Assembly (NCBI GenBank): GCA_020636315.1
Contig: JACJYA010000024.1
Span: 1 to 64,000, forward strand
Source of the DNA: Lewinellaceae bacterium
GTDB taxonomy: Bacteria > Bacteroidota > Bacteroidia > Chitinophagales > Saprospiraceae
Reading direction: 5' to 3'
DNA: 64,000 bases
The position numbers were made by a program, and so were the translations under genes. How positions within the stretch are numbered: position 1 is the stretch's first letter; each line of letters begins with the position of its first letter. Shown here in pieces: positions 45,458 to 52,288 of this stretch. The notes under the pieces are model-generated. The model searched no databases. It was not told the DNA's origin and saw nothing but the letters and a program-made list of their open reading frames with translations.

Positions 45458-45493
45458 GTGACTAATATCACAACAAAGAGTGATAAATATCAC
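45458..45493 (+). promoter_or_regulatory. Two tandem Crp/Fnr-family operators upstream of the YceI gene
   Basis: GTGACTAATATCAC (45458-45471) and GTGATAAATATCAC (45480-45493) are both GTGA-N6-TCAC palindromes, each followed by A, as in the Crp-type consensus. Their centres are 22 bp apart, two helical turns, so both face the same side of DNA. They lie about 66 and 88 bases before the likely transcription start of the YceI-porin operon, a usual place for an activator. Which Crp/Fnr-family regulator binds is unknown; none is in the window. Confidence 0.6.
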
Positions 45494-45538
45494 ACTTTCG
45501 GGTAACAATTGTCATATTTCCCCACCTGATAAGTGGGT

Positions 45539-45546
45539 TATATTTG
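45539..45546 (+). promoter_or_regulatory. -7 box of the YceI-porin operon
   Basis: TATATTTG matches TAnnTTTG; the -33 region is weak (TTTC at 45517-45520), as expected for an activated promoter. A GTG at 45533 in frame with the YceI gene is upstream of and overlaps this box, so the ATG at 45569 is the start. Confidence 0.6.
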
Positions 45547-45568
45547 TCCTAACAAAAGACTTAAAGAT

Positions 45569-46156
45569 ATGAATACCAAGAACTTATTTCTGATAGCACT
45601 TTGTACAATGCTGGCATACCTGCCGGCAAACGCTCAGGAAGCTTTTCAAGTGAAAAGCTTCAAAATGACCGTATCGGGCACCTCTACGTTGCACGATTGG
45701 GAGTCAGATGTGACCAAGCTGGAAGCCAGTGGCAACCTGGATTTTTCCAATGCTCAACTAACGGATATCCAAAGCCTGAAGGTGACCATACCGGCAAAGG
45801 GCATCGTTAGCCCCAAGGGCAGAATAATGGACAACAAAACCTACGACGCCCTGAAGGCGGATAAATACCCTGACATCACTTTCCGCCTCGACCGCGCAAC
45901 CGTGAACGGGCAGAAAATTCAGGCTTACGGAAAACTTTGCATAGCTGGTAAATACCAGACTGTCAGCCTGGACGCAACCAGTAAAACGGATAAGGCGGGA
46001 AACATCACCTTCAGTGGCAGCAAAACCATCAAGATGACTGATTTCGGGATGGAACCACCGACGGCGCTCATGGGCACCATAAAAACCGGCGACGAGGTTA
46101 CCATTCAGTATGAACTGGCCCTGTCTCCCACCGGAGAAGCTTCGGGCACGCATTAA
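45569..46156 (+). CDS. YceI-family periplasmic protein
   Basis: 195 residues from the ATG at 45569. The signal peptide is MNTKNLFLIALCTMLAYLPANA-Q. The mature part is an anti-parallel barrel of the YceI (lipid/isoprenoid-binding, lipocalin-like) family: VSGTSTLHDWESDVTKLEASG, the D/KTYDALKADKYPDITFRL segment, GKYQTVSLDATSKTDKAGNITFSGSKTIKMTDFGMEPPTALMGTIKTGDEVTIQYEL. It probably binds a polyisoprenoid or similar amphiphile in the periplasm. It is first gene of an operon with the porin 50 bases downstream, and two Crp/Fnr-type sites lie upstream. Confidence 0.93.
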   Translation: MNTKNLFLIALCTMLAYLPANAQEAFQVKSFKMTVSGTSTLHDWESDVTKLEASGNLDFSNAQLTDIQSLKVTIPAKGIVSPKGRIMDNKTYDALKADKYPDITFRLDRATVNGQKIQAYGKLCIAGKYQTVSLDATSKTDKAGNITFSGSKTIKMTDFGMEPPTALMGTIKTGDEVTIQYELALSPTGEASGTH

Positions 46157-46205
46157 CGACAACCCTTTTACACTTACTATTTAGAAAAAATAAAAACTTT
46201 TGATC

Positions 46206-47579
46206 ATGAAAATGGCAAAATTATTTCTTAGCGCATTAGCACTCCTGATGGCAGGCAGCCTGCTGGCCCAACAACAAAAGATCCAGAACTGGCGCCCCTA
46301 TGACAAGGAGGGAATCAATGTCTTCGAACCGAAGAAGGACATCGACACCGAGTTTGACGGGCTGAAAGTCCGCGTGGGTGGTAGTTTCACCCAACAGTAC
46401 CAGATGCTGGACCACAGCAACGCCGCATCTTTTGACTCCATCACTGTCAATGGCAAAGTAGCCAACGCCAACGAACTGTATCCCCTCGCTCCTGGTTTCA
46501 ACCTGGCAACAGCCAACCTTTACATCGACGCCCAACTGGCAGATGGCATCCGGGTAGCTATAGAGAACTATATGTCTTCCCGCCACCACCAGGAATTCTG
46601 GGTAAAAGGCGGGTACATCCAGATCGACAAGCTGCCGATGTTTGGCAACCCCGACTGGTTCACCAAAAACTTCCGCGTGAAGATCGGGCACTTCCAGGTC
46701 AACTACGGTGACATGCAGTTCCGCCGGACGGATAACGGCAATGCCATGTACAACCCCTTCGTCGGCAACTATATCATGGACGCTTTTGCTACAGAGATCG
46801 GTGGGGAAGTATATTACTTCTCTCCTTCCGGCCTGATGGTAATGGTCGGCGCTACCAGTGGAAATATCGCCGGCGACATCACAGAAGGCGACAACCGCAA
46901 CCCGTCTATCCATGCCAAACTGGCCTATGACAAACAGGTTAACCCTGACCTTCGCGTGCGAATCTCCGGGTCCACCTACATGAACTCTGGTGCTTCCCGC
47001 AATACACTCTATGCAGGTGACCGTTCCGGTTCCCGCTTCTACCTCGCTGCCGAACCGGCCTATTACAAGCCCCGGGGAGCAACTGCTTATACCGGAGCCG
47101 ACCCGAACGGCCTGTTTACTTCCGGCCGCCTCAACCCTGGTTTTACCAGCGAGGTGAAGAGCTTTATGATCAACCCGTTCATCAAGTACAAAGGGCTGGA
47201 ATTGTTCGGTACATTTGAAACTTCTTCAGGCCTGGCTTACTCCGACCCCAAAGACGAAGGAGCAGCTACCCCTGAAACCCGGACAGCCACCCAGGTCGGT
47301 ATCGAAGGGTTGTACCGCTTCCTTCCCAACGAACAACTCTATATCGGGGCGCGTTACAACCAGCTTTCCGGCCAGCTCAACGCCAGGGTCAGAGACGCCA
47401 AGGGCGCCATGGACCTGTCGGCCAACCGCCTCGAAATAGCTGCCGGCTGGTACCCGGTCAATAACCTGCTACTGAAGGTTTCTTATGTAAACCAGCAATA
47501 CAACGATTACCCGGTTTCCAATATCCTTCACGAAGCAGAGTTTCACGGAGCCATGCTTGAAGCAGTTGTTGGGTTCTAA
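46206..47579 (+). CDS. Outer-membrane porin-like beta-barrel
   Basis: 457 residues from the ATG at 46206 (MKMAKLFLSALALLMAGSLLAQ, signal peptide); a TTG two codons earlier is rejected. The mature protein shows many amphipathic strands (LKVRVGGSFTQQYQML, LATANLYIDAQLADGIRVAIENYMSS, RVKIGHFQVNYGDMQFRRTDNGNAMYNPF, LELFGTFETSSGLAY, QLYIGARYNQLSGQ) and ends with a strand terminating in Phe (MLEAVVGF), the classic outer-membrane C-terminus. The GHFQVNYGDMQFRRTDN region is like phosphate-selective (OprO/P-type) porins; substrate is not certain. It lies between two YceI genes. Confidence 0.85.
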   Translation: MKMAKLFLSALALLMAGSLLAQQQKIQNWRPYDKEGINVFEPKKDIDTEFDGLKVRVGGSFTQQYQMLDHSNAASFDSITVNGKVANANELYPLAPGFNLATANLYIDAQLADGIRVAIENYMSSRHHQEFWVKGGYIQIDKLPMFGNPDWFTKNFRVKIGHFQVNYGDMQFRRTDNGNAMYNPFVGNYIMDAFATEIGGEVYYFSPSGLMVMVGATSGNIAGDITEGDNRNPSIHAKLAYDKQVNPDLRVRISGSTYMNSGASRNTLYAGDRSGSRFYLAAEPAYYKPRGATAYTGADPNGLFTSGRLNPGFTSEVKSFMINPFIKYKGLELFGTFETSSGLAYSDPKDEGAATPETRTATQVGIEGLYRFLPNEQLYIGARYNQLSGQLNARVRDAKGAMDLSANRLEIAAGWYPVNNLLLKVSYVNQQYNDYPVSNILHEAEFHGAMLEAVVGF

Positions 47580-47603
47580 ATGCTAATCCGATTTAAATAA
47601 ATT

Positions 47604-47637
47604 GCCCGGAACGGAACCCAATCCGTTCCGGGCTTTT
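47604..47637 (+). terminator. Rho-independent terminator after the porin gene
   Basis: Perfect 11-bp stem GCCCGGAACGG (47604-47614) / CCGTTCCGGGC (47623-47633), 8-base loop, then TTTT. It may be leaky, with the second YceI gene partly read through. Confidence 0.85.
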
Positions 47638-47656
47638 GATTTCAATTTTTACTGTT

Positions 47657-48301
47657 ATGCAAAACCGCAGGCCTGTTCGCAACCTTCTCATCGGGTTATT
47701 AGCCACTGTGCTGGCCAGCAGCATCTCTCCCACCACCAGGCCGGCCGTCCTGTCCTACCGCATTCTTCACGCCAGCAAGCTCTTTTTGGAAGGTACGACC
47801 AATGTAAACACCTTCATCTGTAAATGCGACTGCGTACAGTCGCTCCCCACCCTGCAGTTTGAAATGGACGTGAAAAAAGAGGGCCAGGAGGCTATCTTCG
47901 AGGAAGCTCAGCTGAATATCCGGACCAAAGACCTCGACTGCGGCAACCGCGGTATGAATAAAGACCTCCACGAGACTCTAAAAGCCGGTGAATACCCTTC
48001 CATAGGCATCACAATCCTGGAAGCTGGCCTTCTCCCCGATGAAAAACTGGCCTGTGGTGAAGAATGGGCTCACATCACCACCCGGGCCCGGCTCACTGTC
48101 GCCGGTGTCGGGCGCAACGTTCTGCTCAGGGTAAAAGCCCGGCAAACCAGCCCGGAAACCTATCGGTTCCAGAGCCAGTACACCATTAAAATGACCGATT
48201 TCGACATAGAACCGCCCACCGCCATGCTGGGCCTGATCAAGGTCAATGACGAAATTGAGATCCATTTCGACCTGACGGTAGCCGTAGAGCAGGCCGGTTA
48301 A
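47657..48301 (+). CDS. YceI-family protein, second copy
   Basis: 214 residues from the ATG at 47657 (MQNRRPVRNLLIGLLATVLASSIS; signal peptide or anchor). An upstream TTG inside the terminator region is rejected. YceI features are LFLEGTTNVNTFICKC, the MNKDLHETLKAGEYPSIGITI segment, ARLTVAGVGRNVLLRVKA and SQYTIKMTDFDIEPPTAMLGLIKVNDEIEIHFDL, very like the end of the first copy (KTIKMTDFGMEPPTALMGTIK). Unlike that copy it has extra cysteines (FICKCDCVQS, DLDCGNRG, LACGEEW), which may form disulfides. The position after the porin suggests a joint envelope role. Confidence 0.9.
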   Translation: MQNRRPVRNLLIGLLATVLASSISPTTRPAVLSYRILHASKLFLEGTTNVNTFICKCDCVQSLPTLQFEMDVKKEGQEAIFEEAQLNIRTKDLDCGNRGMNKDLHETLKAGEYPSIGITILEAGLLPDEKLACGEEWAHITTRARLTVAGVGRNVLLRVKARQTSPETYRFQSQYTIKMTDFDIEPPTAMLGLIKVNDEIEIHFDLTVAVEQAG

Positions 48302-48420
48302 TCCAGGCAATCGCTCCCTTTCCAGCCATTCTTTCTCTGAGGTAATTTCTCCTGCCTCTCCCTATTTCCGGGATTTCAATTATTTTAGCGGCCATAAATC
48401 ATCTAAAGAACGCTTTACCG

Positions 48421-51018
48421 ATGCATACCGTACTTCGCCTTACACTGCTGCTGCTATTGGTTTCCCAGCTGTGCCTCGCGCAAAATCCCGCCAACATGAA
48501 AAGTACAGAAATCACGGACGGATGGCAGTTTCGCCAGGCTAGTTCCGGAAACTGGATGGCGGCCACCGTCCCCGGAAGCGTGCACACCGCCCTGATGGCC
48601 AACGGCGTTATCGAAGACCCTTTCTACCGCACGAACGAAAAAAAACTCCAGTGGATTGACAAAAACAACTGGGAATACCGAACCTCATTTGAAGTCAGCC
48701 GGGAGTGGCTGAATAAAGGCCGCATCGCCCTGGAATTCCAGGGCCTGGATACTTACGCCGACGTCTATCTCAACGGAGAGCTCATTCTGAAAGCCGACAA
48801 TTTCCACCGCGGCTGGGAAGCCGATGTAAAAGGGCTGCTCAGGGAAGGGGAAAATGAGTTGTATCTCTACTTCCACTCTCCTACTCAGGTGGGGCTACAA
48901 AAGCTCAGGGCCCACGGTTACCCCCTGCCGGCCTCCAATGACCAGTCGGAGAACGGCGGCATGGGCGACAATAAGGTAAGCATCTTCGTGCGCAAACCCG
49001 GCTATCATTTCGGCTGGGACTGGGGCCCGCGCCTGGTGACTTCCGGTATCTGGCGCCCCATTCTGCTCAAGGCCTGGGATGAGGCCCGCATCAGCGATGT
49101 GTTTTATAACCAAAAGGCTGTCTCTATAGAAAAGGCTGAGGTGGAGGTGCAGGTTGAGGTAGAAGCCGAAACGCCGGCCGAAGGACAGCTATCGGTTTTC
49201 TGGAAAGACAGCCTGCTGGCCAGGCTGCCGATACAGCTTGAACAGGGAAAGCAAACCGTTTCTGTACCGGTAATTTTCCAAAAACCGCAGCTGTGGTGGA
49301 CCAAAGAGCTGGGCGAGCCCTTTCTCTACGAGATGAGCGTGGTTCTGGAAAGCGGTGATAAAGAAATCGCCCGCGAGGAGAGCCGCATTGGCCTCCGCCG
49401 GATACGCATCGTCCAGGAAGAAGACGAAAAGGGCGCCTCTTTTTATGTGGAACTGAATGGACACCCTGTCTTCTCCAAGGGCGCCAACTACATCCCTAAT
49501 GATGTCTTCCTCGACCGGGTCGATACCGCCTGGTACAGAGAAATGATACAGTCGGCGGCAGACGCCAACATGAACATGCTGCGCATCTGGGGCGGCGGTA
49601 TTTACGAGGACAACCTGTTTTACAGCCTGTGCGATGAGGCAGGCATCCTCATCTGGCAGGATTTTATGTTTGCCTGCAGCATGTACCCGTGGGACAGCGC
49701 CTTCGTGGAAAACGTCCGGCAGGAAGCCATTTACAATATACGCCGGCTCCGTAACCATCCCAGCATTGCTCTTTGGTGCGGCAACAACGAGATAGATGTG
49801 GCCTGGGCCCAGTACAAAGAGAATTCCGGATGGGGCTGGAAACAACGATATACTAAAGAACAGAGGGCCGAGATCTGGGCAGGATACGAAAAAGTGTTCC
49901 ACGAAATACTGCCCAGGGCCGTTGAGGAATACCAACCCGGCATATTCTACTGGCCTTCCTCTCCCTATGCCGGAGAAGGCACCCATGCTACGTACAGCAG
50001 CACTTCCGGAGACGTCCACTACTGGGGCGTATGGCACGGGGAGCATCCTTTCAGTGAATTTCGCAACCACGTCGGCCGCTTCATGAGTGAGTACGGCTTC
50101 CAGTCCTTCCCCGAATTCCGGAGCGTACAGCAATACACTGTTCCGGAAGACTGGGATATCGAGTCGGAAGTGATGGCAGCCCATCAGCGCAGCGGCATCG
50201 GCAACCTGCGGATCCGGTCTTACATGGAGGATCACTACAATCTTCCCGAGGATTTCAGCCACTTTCTCTACGCCGGGCAGCTGTTGCAGGCCGAGTCCAT
50301 CAAGATGGCCATCGAGGCGCATCGCAACGCCAAACCCTTCTGTATGGGCACTTTGTACTGGCAGCTCAACGACTGCTGGCCGGTGGCCTCCTGGTCGGGA
50401 ATCGACTATTACCGCCGCTGGAAAGCCCTGCATTATTTCGTGCGCGACGCTTTCAAACCGGATGTGGTCGCCTTTGAAGAAGGGCAGGACAGCATAAAAG
50501 TATTTGTCTGCTCGGGCAGGAAGGAACCTGTGAATGCACAGCTGCGCCTGGAGTTGAGAGACTTCTCCGGCGATTTGCTCTGGTATGAAAACAAAGACAT
50601 CCGCCTCGACCCGGAAAACGCTCAAATTGTGGCCAATTTACCCTCCGGCACACTGAAAGGCCTGGGCGAAATAACCGAAATGTACCTCCGGGGCCAACTG
50701 CTGGAAAACGGAGAGGTAGCCCACGAAAACCTGTTCTACTTCGTTCCACCCAAAGCGCTGGCCTTGCCCGAAAACCCGGAAATTTCCATCAGTATGACGA
50801 CTACCGGGATTGGCCATTATGAGCTGCGGCTGAAAGCCGAAAAGCTGGCTAAGAACGTTTTCCTGGAATTCGAAGATTCCGAAGGCTTCTTTTCCGACAA
50901 CTACTTCGACCTGCAGCCCGGCGTGGAAAAAGTGGCCACCTTTGATGAAAACAAAATGGGTGAAAAACCACTGACGGCAGAGGACTTGAAAGTGCTTAGC
51001 CTGGTGGATACCTATTAA
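48421..51018 (+). CDS. Beta-mannosidase, glycoside hydrolase family 2
   Basis: 865 residues with a signal peptide (LRLTLLLLLVSQLCLAQ). The GH2 sugar-binding domain (TVPGSVHTALMANGVIEDPFYRTNE; WEYRTSFEVSREW; GLDTYADVYLNGEL) is followed by immunoglobulin-like domains and the TIM barrel: GANYIPNDVFLDRV, NMLRIWGGGIYEDNLFY, the acid/base Glu in WCGNNEIDVAW, and the nucleophile Glu in FMSEYGFQSFPEF. A MGTLYWQLNDCWPVASWSGIDYY segment fits beta-mannosidases rather than beta-galactosidases. It removes beta-mannosyl ends from mannan or N-glycan oligosaccharides, probably in the periplasm. No SusC/D pair is adjacent, so it is not in an obvious polysaccharide utilisation locus. Confidence 0.95.
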   Translation: MHTVLRLTLLLLLVSQLCLAQNPANMKSTEITDGWQFRQASSGNWMAATVPGSVHTALMANGVIEDPFYRTNEKKLQWIDKNNWEYRTSFEVSREWLNKGRIALEFQGLDTYADVYLNGELILKADNFHRGWEADVKGLLREGENELYLYFHSPTQVGLQKLRAHGYPLPASNDQSENGGMGDNKVSIFVRKPGYHFGWDWGPRLVTSGIWRPILLKAWDEARISDVFYNQKAVSIEKAEVEVQVEVEAETPAEGQLSVFWKDSLLARLPIQLEQGKQTVSVPVIFQKPQLWWTKELGEPFLYEMSVVLESGDKEIAREESRIGLRRIRIVQEEDEKGASFYVELNGHPVFSKGANYIPNDVFLDRVDTAWYREMIQSAADANMNMLRIWGGGIYEDNLFYSLCDEAGILIWQDFMFACSMYPWDSAFVENVRQEAIYNIRRLRNHPSIALWCGNNEIDVAWAQYKENSGWGWKQRYTKEQRAEIWAGYEKVFHEILPRAVEEYQPGIFYWPSSPYAGEGTHATYSSTSGDVHYWGVWHGEHPFSEFRNHVGRFMSEYGFQSFPEFRSVQQYTVPEDWDIESEVMAAHQRSGIGNLRIRSYMEDHYNLPEDFSHFLYAGQLLQAESIKMAIEAHRNAKPFCMGTLYWQLNDCWPVASWSGIDYYRRWKALHYFVRDAFKPDVVAFEEGQDSIKVFVCSGRKEPVNAQLRLELRDFSGDLLWYENKDIRLDPENAQIVANLPSGTLKGLGEITEMYLRGQLLENGEVAHENLFYFVPPKALALPENPEISISMTTTGIGHYELRLKAEKLAKNVFLEFEDSEGFFSDNYFDLQPGVEKVATFDENKMGEKPLTAEDLKVLSLVDTY

Positions 51019-51063
51019 AAGCCGATGGTTTGATGGCTGTCCGGCTTTGCTCCCGAACAGAAT

Positions 51064-51636
51064 CTACTCCACTTCCGGCACCGTCCCGTACATCTTGCCC
51101 TGGCGGGTCATTTTGATGAGGTAATTGAGGCGCTTTTGTGCTTCCTCCTGCCTCCGGGGGCCGCATTCTTTGATCCAGCCCACTTTCAGGCGCTGGTAGA
51201 AGTGGGAAAACTGCCGGAAGTTGGCCCAAACCTCCGGGTCTTCCTGCAATTGTTCCTGTATCCAGGCCGGTATCTCCCAGGGGTCCTCCGGTGAGCCTAT
51301 TTGATCGTAGATGGGCTCCAGGCCGGCAGGGGTCATGAGGCCCAGCCGCTGCAGCTTCCAGACACGCTGCCGGTTGAGTTCAGAGAGGAAAGTTTTCTTT
51401 TTCCGGCGAGGCGTGATGCGCTGCACCCGGCTTTCCTCACAGAATTTTTTGACCACTCCATCAATCCAGCCAAAACAGAGGCATTCTTCTACCATATCGT
51501 CATAGGAAATTGACGGTTTGCCCGCAGCCTTGCGAAAGGTGCGCAGCCAAACTTCCGTTTTGGTTTGGTGGTGGTTTTCCAGCCAGTCGCGCCACTGGCT
51601 GCGCCGGTGCGGGTAGAATACTTCGGTGATTTCCAT
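51064..51636 (-). CDS. YdeI/OmpD-associated-like protein
   Basis: 190 residues from the ATG at 51636 (MEITEVFYPHRRSQWRDWLENHH). The frame extends 15 codons further but that part is unlikely. The sequence EVWLRTFRKAAGKPSISYDDMVEECLCFGWIDGVVKKF, then RITPRRKKKTFLSELNRQRVWKLQRLGLMTPAG and SHFYQRLKVGWIKECGPRRQEEAQKRLNYLIKMTRQGKM, is the pattern of the YdeI family, a small soluble protein class sometimes linked to antimicrobial-peptide tolerance. Function is uncertain. Confidence 0.88.
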   Translation of the reverse strand: MEITEVFYPHRRSQWRDWLENHHQTKTEVWLRTFRKAAGKPSISYDDMVEECLCFGWIDGVVKKFCEESRVQRITPRRKKKTFLSELNRQRVWKLQRLGLMTPAGLEPIYDQIGSPEDPWEIPAWIQEQLQEDPEVWANFRQFSHFYQRLKVGWIKECGPRRQEEAQKRLNYLIKMTRQGKMYGTVPEVE

Positions 51637-51691
51637 TCCAAATTTTATTTGTCCATGCAGCAAAGCCAGGGAAAAATACAAAAACTCACGC

Positions 51692-52234
51692 TTATTGTCC
51701 CGTTGTCAACACTGCATCTACCCGAACGGGCACCTCCTCCTTCGGGCCATCCCCCTTGAATTTGAACATACGCCGTTGAATAACCCCCTCGGCGTGGACC
51801 GTATAAGGCCCTTCTCCGGACAAGGAAAACATCAGTTCCACCTCTTTACTGACCCCCTTCAGGGTAAGCAGAGCCTGGGTTTTGTATTTTCCACCTCCCA
51901 TGGGAGCAGCACCGTCAATTGACAAACGGGCTTCGGGAAATTTGCGCACAAAAAAATAGTCCTTCTTCTTCAGTACGCTCTTTTCCAGTTCCTTCCAGTC
52001 GCACTTCAGGCTGGACACATCGAATACTGCTTCCACTTTAATATTTTTCGGGTCATCCGCATTTTCAATTTTGGTGAAGGCCCATCTCTCAAAGGTAAAC
52101 GCATTGGGGGAACCGGCATCGCCTATGAATTCAATGGTTCCGGGAGGGGGCGGCAGCTCGCCCGGTAATGTGGCCTCCAGCTGGTTTAGCATAAAAGCGA
52201 AAAACAGGAAGAGCACAGTGGTTAACTTGAACAT
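51692..52234 (-). CDS. YceI-family protein, third copy
   Basis: 180 residues. The signal peptide is MFKLTTVLFLFFAFMLNQLEA. YceI features include TIEFIGDAGSPNAFTFERWAFTKIE, FDVSSLKCDWKELEKSVLKKKDYFFVRKFPEARLSIDG, ALLTLKGVSKEVELMFSL and the final FKFKGDGPKEEVPVRVDAVL. It is more diverged from the two copies around the porin than they are from each other. It is 54 bases downstream of the beta-lactamase-like/YceI-like fusion gene, on the same strand, probably in one transcript. Confidence 0.9.
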   Translation of the reverse strand: MFKLTTVLFLFFAFMLNQLEATLPGELPPPPGTIEFIGDAGSPNAFTFERWAFTKIENADDPKNIKVEAVFDVSSLKCDWKELEKSVLKKKDYFFVRKFPEARLSIDGAAPMGGGKYKTQALLTLKGVSKEVELMFSLSGEGPYTVHAEGVIQRRMFKFKGDGPKEEVPVRVDAVLTTGQ

Positions 52235-52288
52235 GTTGTTTTGTTTTATGATTTTGATGAAATAGTCACTACTTGATTAGCCCTTTAC

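Noticed and set aside
45533..45568. GTG start for the first YceI gene
   Set aside because: It overlaps the -7 box, and the extra residues precede a proper signal peptide that begins at the ATG 45569.
47636..47656. TTG start for the second YceI gene
   Set aside because: It falls in the T tail of the upstream terminator; the ATG at 47657 starts a normal signal region.
49189..50625. 478-codon open frame antisense to the beta-mannosidase gene
   Set aside because: It lies wholly inside a well-supported GH2 gene, has no recognisable domain and reflects the G+C-rich codon pattern of the sense strand.
51692..52234. Signal-less cytoplasmic protein
   Set aside because: The N-terminus has a clear hydrophobic signal and the fold pattern is YceI, so a periplasmic assignment is preferred.
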